Positions 30,537-33,566 of a stretch of 33,566 nt of DNA are shown here, one piece after another. Source of the DNA: Thermoproteota archaeon. Its GTDB lineage: Archaea; Thermoproteota; Thermoprotei_A; Sulfolobales; Acidilobaceae. The stretch covers positions 1 through 33,566 of the forward strand of contig JAUQQR010000016.1 of NCBI GenBank assembly GCA_030549835.1. Direction: 5' to 3'. Each line of letters begins with the position of its first letter. The stretch's first letter is position 1. Both the position numbers and the translations under genes were made by a program. Under the pieces are notes generated by a model. The model had not been told where the DNA came from, searched no databases, and was given only the letters and a program-made list of their open reading frames with translations.

Positions 30537-30922
30537 ATAGATTAATATTTATAAATATACCTTATTATAAGAATTTAGGTAAACAGTAGGACTTTTTACT
30601 CCCACTAGGGAGATTAAGCAATGAATTTAAGTATTTAGCTAGAGGAAAACATTAAACAGGTACGACACGAATCAAAAACATCAAGCAACATGAAGAAAAC
30701 ATCCCCTAAAGGGGATGGAAGAGAGAATAATTAAGAGGTTTCCATGGCGACTCCTATGTACTCTAAATCTTAAGTAATACTATCCTATATGGTGAACTCT
30801 CATATATAAGTTCTAGGCTCCTTGTTGGGGTGGCTCCTAGCATTAAGGATGTTAGAGGTAATTTTTCCAGAATAACTAGTATTGACCTGAGTATGTATAG
30901 CTATAAAGCAATTGCATTAGGC
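30537..30922. other. 386-bp intergenic region between gdhA and the aminopeptidase gene
   Basis: Contents: the gdhA promoter (TTTATAAATA region, 30546-30555), a small hairpin CTCCC-ACTA-GGGAG at 30599-30612, a stronger hairpin at 30700-30717, a good TATA box CATATATAAG at 30801-30810, and the possible small ORF beginning at 30830. The stretch 30661-30700 is A-rich with a loose direct repeat (ACATCAAG/ACATGAAG). No tRNA or known RNA motif was recognised. Confidence 0.5.
30700..30717 (-). terminator. Stem-loop followed by a T-rich stretch
   Basis: CATCCCC (30700-30706) and GGGGATG (30711-30717) form a perfect 7-bp stem with a 4-nt loop. On the - strand it is followed by TTTTCTTC, an intrinsic-terminator look. 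It lies about 205 nt beyond the aminopeptidase stop, so it may end that transcript, or belong to an unrecognised small RNA. Confidence 0.4.
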
Positions 30923-30940
30923 TTATTGGGTGGTGAGTAG
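30830..30940 (+). CDS. Possible 36-aa leaderless small protein
   Basis: GTG 30830 starts a 36-residue frame (VAPSIKDVRGNFSRI..., then TSIDLSMYSYKAIALGLLGGE) ending at TAG 30938. CATATATAAG (30801-30810) is centred 24 nt upstream, exactly the spacing for a leaderless transcript. The residues look protein-like, with an amphipathic C-terminal half. The frame is also open for 17 codons upstream without a start codon, so it could instead be the 3' remnant of a decayed gene. It overlaps the convergent aminopeptidase 3' end by 18 nt. I do not recognise a family. Confidence 0.3.
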   Translation: MAPSIKDVRGNFSRITSIDLSMYSYKAIALGLLGGE

Positions 30941-32407
30941 GTATTGGAATATTAGTCTTACCCCGTATCCTGGCGCCTGGTCTTTGTCTGGCCAGTATGG
31001 TGGCGCAATATATTTAGCTTCGTAGCCCATTCCTGGCCCTGCTATGTCTATGTGGGCAAATGGTTTTCCATGTGCATATCTTTCTAAGAATAGGGCTCCG
31101 TATATTGCTCCTCCTACTCTTGTCCCTGAGTTTGCCATGTCTCCGATTATTGCTGATCTTGTTAGCCATGGTTTATAGTCGTCTTCCATTGGCATTGGCC
31201 ATAGTTTTTCTCCTGTCTTATTTGATGCTTCTAGTAGTTTTTCTTTGAGTCTATTGTCTCTTGTGAATAGTCCTGCTATTAGTGGTCCTAGGGCTACTAC
31301 TATTGCTCCTGTTAGTGTTGCTAAGTCTATTATCTCTCCTGCTTCTAGAGCTTTAGCTGCGTAGGCTATGGCGTCACCTATGATTAGTCTACCTTCAGCG
31401 TCTGTATTAGTTACTTCAACCATTGTTCCATCCCACATTCTTATAACATCACCTGGTAGGTATGAGGAGCCGCTGGGGACGTTTATGACTGCTGGTACTA
31501 GGCCGGCTATATTGACTCTTAGCTGGGCTTTAGCGGCTGCCCATATTACTCCTAGTACTGCCGCTCCTCCAGCCTTATCTGACCTCATATAGAACATTGA
31601 TTCTCCAGTCTTAATATTAATACCTCCACTATCGAATATCACAGTCTTACCAACTAGGGCTATAGGCTTGCTATTAGAGCCTCTATACTTAACTACTATC
31701 ATGACTGGCTTCTCGTTAGATCCCATACCTACATTAACTATACCCCCGAAGCCTTCTCTAACAAGCCTATCATAATCGTAGATTTCAACTTCAGTGTTAG
31801 GTAGTTCTCGGAAGAGCTCAGAGATCTTCTCAGCCAGCTTAGCTGGTGTTACGTCGTGGGGCGGAGCATTAGCTATATCCCTAGCTAGGTATACGCCCTC
31901 AGCTAGTGCTCTAACAGTCTTTAAATCAATATCACTCCTATCTACTAGGATAACCTCTAGACCTGGCTCTCTACTACTCTTAAATGCGTCAAGCCTATAT
32001 GATGCTAGGAGAGACGCTATTAGAGCTTCACTTGCAGCTTCTAAGCTAAGACTCGATAATGCTAGGGCTATACACTTAAACTTACCAGCTACTCTCTTAA
32101 CCCCAGCTGCAAACCCTCTCCTAGAATTCTCAAGTAGGATATACTCTTTAACACTCCTCCTACCAATACCAACATAGACTACAAACTTGCCATCAACAAT
32201 AGCCTCGAAAATACTACCAACATCACCTCTGAATATGTTTAGCTTAACGCTATCTTCTAGAAGCTTATTCCTATCATAGAGCCTCACATAGTCAAGTATA
32301 GGCTTACCCTCATCATCTTGGAAGACTGGCACAATTATAGACTCACATTTAGACTCAAACGGGTCACCATCCAGGACCCCTATACTAGGAGGCCTAGTGT
32401 ATAGCAT
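30923..32407 (-). CDS. pepA: Leucyl (cytosol) aminopeptidase, family M17
   Basis: 494 aa from ATG 32407. The C-terminal catalytic domain holds the full M17 metal set: K254 and D259 (LVGKTVIFDSGG), catalytic K266 (INIKTG), D277 (MRSDKAGG), D336 and E338 within NTDAEGRL, and the nearby catalytic Arg. The N-terminal macro-like domain (about 1-160) is present and more divergent. It removes N-terminal residues from peptides and acts as a hexamer in the cytoplasm. ATG 32407 has GGTG 8 nt upstream; TTG 32413 is an alternative two codons earlier. A TATA-like GATATTTAGG near 32450 (- strand) fits a leader of about 20 nt. It is divergent from the MobA-like gene. Confidence 0.94.
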   Translation of the reverse strand: MLYTRPPSIGVLDGDPFESKCESIIVPVFQDDEGKPILDYVRLYDRNKLLEDSVKLNIFRGDVGSIFEAIVDGKFVVYVGIGRRSVKEYILLENSRRGFAAGVKRVAGKFKCIALALSSLSLEAASEALIASLLASYRLDAFKSSREPGLEVILVDRSDIDLKTVRALAEGVYLARDIANAPPHDVTPAKLAEKISELFRELPNTEVEIYDYDRLVREGFGGIVNVGMGSNEKPVMIVVKYRGSNSKPIALVGKTVIFDSGGINIKTGESMFYMRSDKAGGAAVLGVIWAAAKAQLRVNIAGLVPAVINVPSGSSYLPGDVIRMWDGTMVEVTNTDAEGRLIIGDAIAYAAKALEAGEIIDLATLTGAIVVALGPLIAGLFTRDNRLKEKLLEASNKTGEKLWPMPMEDDYKPWLTRSAIIGDMANSGTRVGGAIYGALFLERYAHGKPFAHIDIAGPGMGYEAKYIAPPYWPDKDQAPGYGVRLIFQYLLTTQ

Positions 32408-32505
32408 CCTCAAGACACCAATGAATAATTCTATTCTATTAGAGAAGCCTAAATATCATAATCTATAAGAGCTAGGCTATAGACACTACACAATGGGTCT
32501 AATAG

Positions 32506-33369
32506 TTGATTTGTGGAATAATCCTTAGCGGTGGCTTATCTAGGAGATTCCAGAAGCCTGGAGAACCATGGACTGATAAAGCCCTCTATAGTATTTATGG
32601 TAAACTTATGATCGAACATTTAATAGATAAACTCTCTAGCATCTCACCTAACATAATAGTAGCTGCAGGCTCTAGCGATAGAGTCAAACTATATAGTAGC
32701 ATAGTTAGAACTAGCAACATAGTATACTCTACAGATGACGAGATGCTCGTAGGCCCACTATCAGGGCTATACTCATCTCTAAAACTATGCACTAATAGCA
32801 TATTCATAGCACTACCTAACGACACGCCATACATACCATTAAAGCTACTAGAGGAGATGATAGAGCTAGTAGAGTCATACGACATAGTATCACCAATACT
32901 ACCAAATGGTCTGATAGAGACAACCATAGTAGCAGGTAAAGTAGATACTGCCAGGTGGATCCTAGAATATCTAAGAGGTAGGGGGAGATCTAAAGTAGCA
33001 GACTTACATAGAGGAGCTCCAAGAATATACCTCATAAATGTTAAGAGTAGAGGGTTTAAACCAGAAGAATTCAAAAATATAAATAGAAGAGAAGACATAG
33101 AAGCTAAGATATCAGACTACCCAGAAGGACCACTAGAAGATGATGTAGAGATTAAGCGAGAATTCAACGTAAGAGATGTAAACGAGAAGAATAGGAGCAT
33201 AATAGGATCACTATGGGGAACACTACTTCTAGGGGGATACCTGGAAGAATTCAAGTTATACACTACAAGAGGAGCATATATGCTAGCAGCATACACCCTA
33301 GAAGACTCACCAAACCACTATGAAAGAGCCCTAGGAAAACTAATAATAGAGTCTCTTAAACCACTATGA
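32506..33369 (+). CDS. MobA-like molybdenum cofactor guanylyltransferase with C-terminal extension
   Basis: 287 aa. Residues 1-190 are a MobA/NTP_transferase domain: ILSGGLSRRFQKPGEPWTDKAL (nucleotide loop, with a small insertion before DKAL), IIVAAGSSDRV, VGPLSGLYSSL, ALPNDTPYIPLKLL (metal-binding Asp), IVSPILPNGLIETTI. Family role: transfer of GMP to molybdopterin or a similar nucleotidyl transfer. The last ~95 residues (from about 193) are beyond the usual MobA length and match nothing I know; they include GSLWGTLLLGGYLEEFKLYTTRGAYML and look helical. TTG 32506 is the start; TATA-like TCTATAAGA (32462-32470) lies about 40 nt upstream. No other moco gene is nearby, so the substrate is uncertain. 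Confidence 0.75.
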   Translation: MICGIILSGGLSRRFQKPGEPWTDKALYSIYGKLMIEHLIDKLSSISPNIIVAAGSSDRVKLYSSIVRTSNIVYSTDDEMLVGPLSGLYSSLKLCTNSIFIALPNDTPYIPLKLLEEMIELVESYDIVSPILPNGLIETTIVAGKVDTARWILEYLRGRGRSKVADLHRGAPRIYLINVKSRGFKPEEFKNINRREDIEAKISDYPEGPLEDDVEIKREFNVRDVNEKNRSIIGSLWGTLLLGGYLEEFKLYTTRGAYMLAAYTLEDSPNHYERALGKLIIESLKPL

Positions 33370-33385
33370 TGATCTAGACTTACTC

Positions 33386-33395
33386 CATATAAAAG
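33386..33395 (+). promoter_or_regulatory. Strong TATA box CATATAAAAG
   Basis: It is centred about 25 nt before the left arm of the hairpin at 33413 and just after the MobA-like gene. It predicts a transcript starting at 33413-33418. Confidence 0.55.
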
Positions 33396-33412
33396 CTTCT
33401 AATCTACCGTTT

Positions 33413-33550
33413 CCCATCCTAGGTTTCTGTATACTCCTAGGATGGGTTGTGCCTCTTGTCCCACTATTCGCAGTGGCTGCCTAGCCACTCTACGCGGGGG
33501 TCCCGGGTACCATTTGAGCCTAACGGCACAAGGGCTCACATCTAGTTTTT
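33413..33550 (+). ncRNA. Unidentified structured RNA candidate
   Basis: The segment is markedly GC-rich against its AT-rich surroundings and folds strongly. There is a perfect 11-bp stem CCCATCCTAGG (33413-33423) with CCTAGGATGGG (33436-33446), a 7-bp stem AGTGGCT/AGCCACT (33472-33478 with 33483-33489), and a long-range pairing TTGTGCC (33447-33453) with GGCACAA (33525-33531). A TATA box is at the right distance upstream, and T-rich TTTTTATCTTT (33546-33556) could end it, giving a transcript of about 135 nt. GC-rich islands in AT-rich hyperthermophiles are usually structured RNAs. I found no 5S, tRNA, SRP or RNase P signature. It could also be the leader of an rRNA operon beyond the window. 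Confidence 0.55.
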
Positions 33551-33566
33551 ATCTTTAGGATAGGAT

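Noticed and set aside
33366-33372. Perfect C-box-like ATGATGA at the end of the MobA-like gene
   Set aside because: No CTGA D box follows at a usable distance, and the motif overlaps the stop codon.
33413-33550. Identification as 5S rRNA, SRP RNA, RNase P RNA or a tRNA
   Set aside because: None of the conserved segments expected (5S GAACCCGGAAG-like, SRP helix 8 GGAAGGGAGCA-like, RNase P GAGGAAAGTCC-like, tRNA T-loop in a paired stem) is visible on either strand.

Overview
The window looks like chromosomal DNA of a hyperthermophilic crenarchaeon (Thermoproteota). The evidence is a TFB with the crenarchaeal degenerate zinc ribbon, Alba, archaeal mevalonate kinase, hexameric-type glutamate dehydrogenase, archaeal TATA boxes about 25 nt ahead of leaderless or short-leader genes, GGTG/GGAGG ribosome sites, and very heavy use of TTG starts and AGG/AGA arginine codons. 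Genus cannot be fixed from the sequence alone. I saw no insertion sequence, integrase or long CRISPR array.

Layout. (1) 2-5256, + strand: an overlapping nucleotide-sugar and glycosyltransferase operon (GalU-like, cut by the window edge; UDP-glucuronate decarboxylase-like; UDP-glucose dehydrogenase; two glycosyltransferases), which should make UDP-glucuronate and UDP-xylose for glycan assembly. (2) 5257-6359: a sparse stretch with one doubtful small ORF, then a DUF72 gene. (3) 6371-14439, - strand: a DadA-like flavoenzyme, and ahead of it a tightly overlapping five-gene operon: membrane phosphodiesterase, GlpA-like glycerol-3-phosphate dehydrogenase with a [2Fe-2S] domain, a second FAD protein, a glycerol-kinase-like FGGY kinase with an altered pocket, and an alkyl-DHAP-synthase-like flavoprotein. 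(4) 14653-19951, + strand, divergent from region 3: SCP2 lipid-binding protein, acyl-CoA dehydrogenase, acetoacetate decarboxylase-like protein, D-2-hydroxyacid dehydrogenase and a ThDP enzyme. Regions 3 and 4 share a 213-bp intergenic region with a 15-bp imperfect inverted repeat at its centre. Together they read like a lipid or glycerol-ether catabolic island (inference).

(5) 19952-25042: a candidate C/D box sRNA, alba, an SFM1-like SPOUT methyltransferase, a small archaeal conserved protein, class II fumarase, a BtpA-family protein and tfb. A perfect 11-bp palindrome lies upstream of tfb, and its half-site recurs in other intergenic regions. (6) 25043-28236, - strand: the operon deoC, dihydropteroate-synthase-related gene, mevalonate kinase. 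(7) 28255-28565: an odd leader ahead of a PHP-domain gene, where two 22-nt direct repeats bracket exactly 60 nt matching deoC at 52 of 60 positions. (8) 29253-33369: glutamate dehydrogenase, a 386-bp gap with hairpins and a possible tiny leaderless gene, leucyl aminopeptidase, and a MobA-like nucleotidyltransferase with an unexplained C-terminal extension. (9) 33386-33556: a GC-rich, strongly folding segment with its own TATA box and T-run, an unidentified structured RNA candidate.

Most striking points: the deoC-derived insert between direct repeats, the putative ether-lipid/glycerophosphate island, and the two candidate non-coding RNAs. All calls were made by reading; none has been confirmed by a database search.
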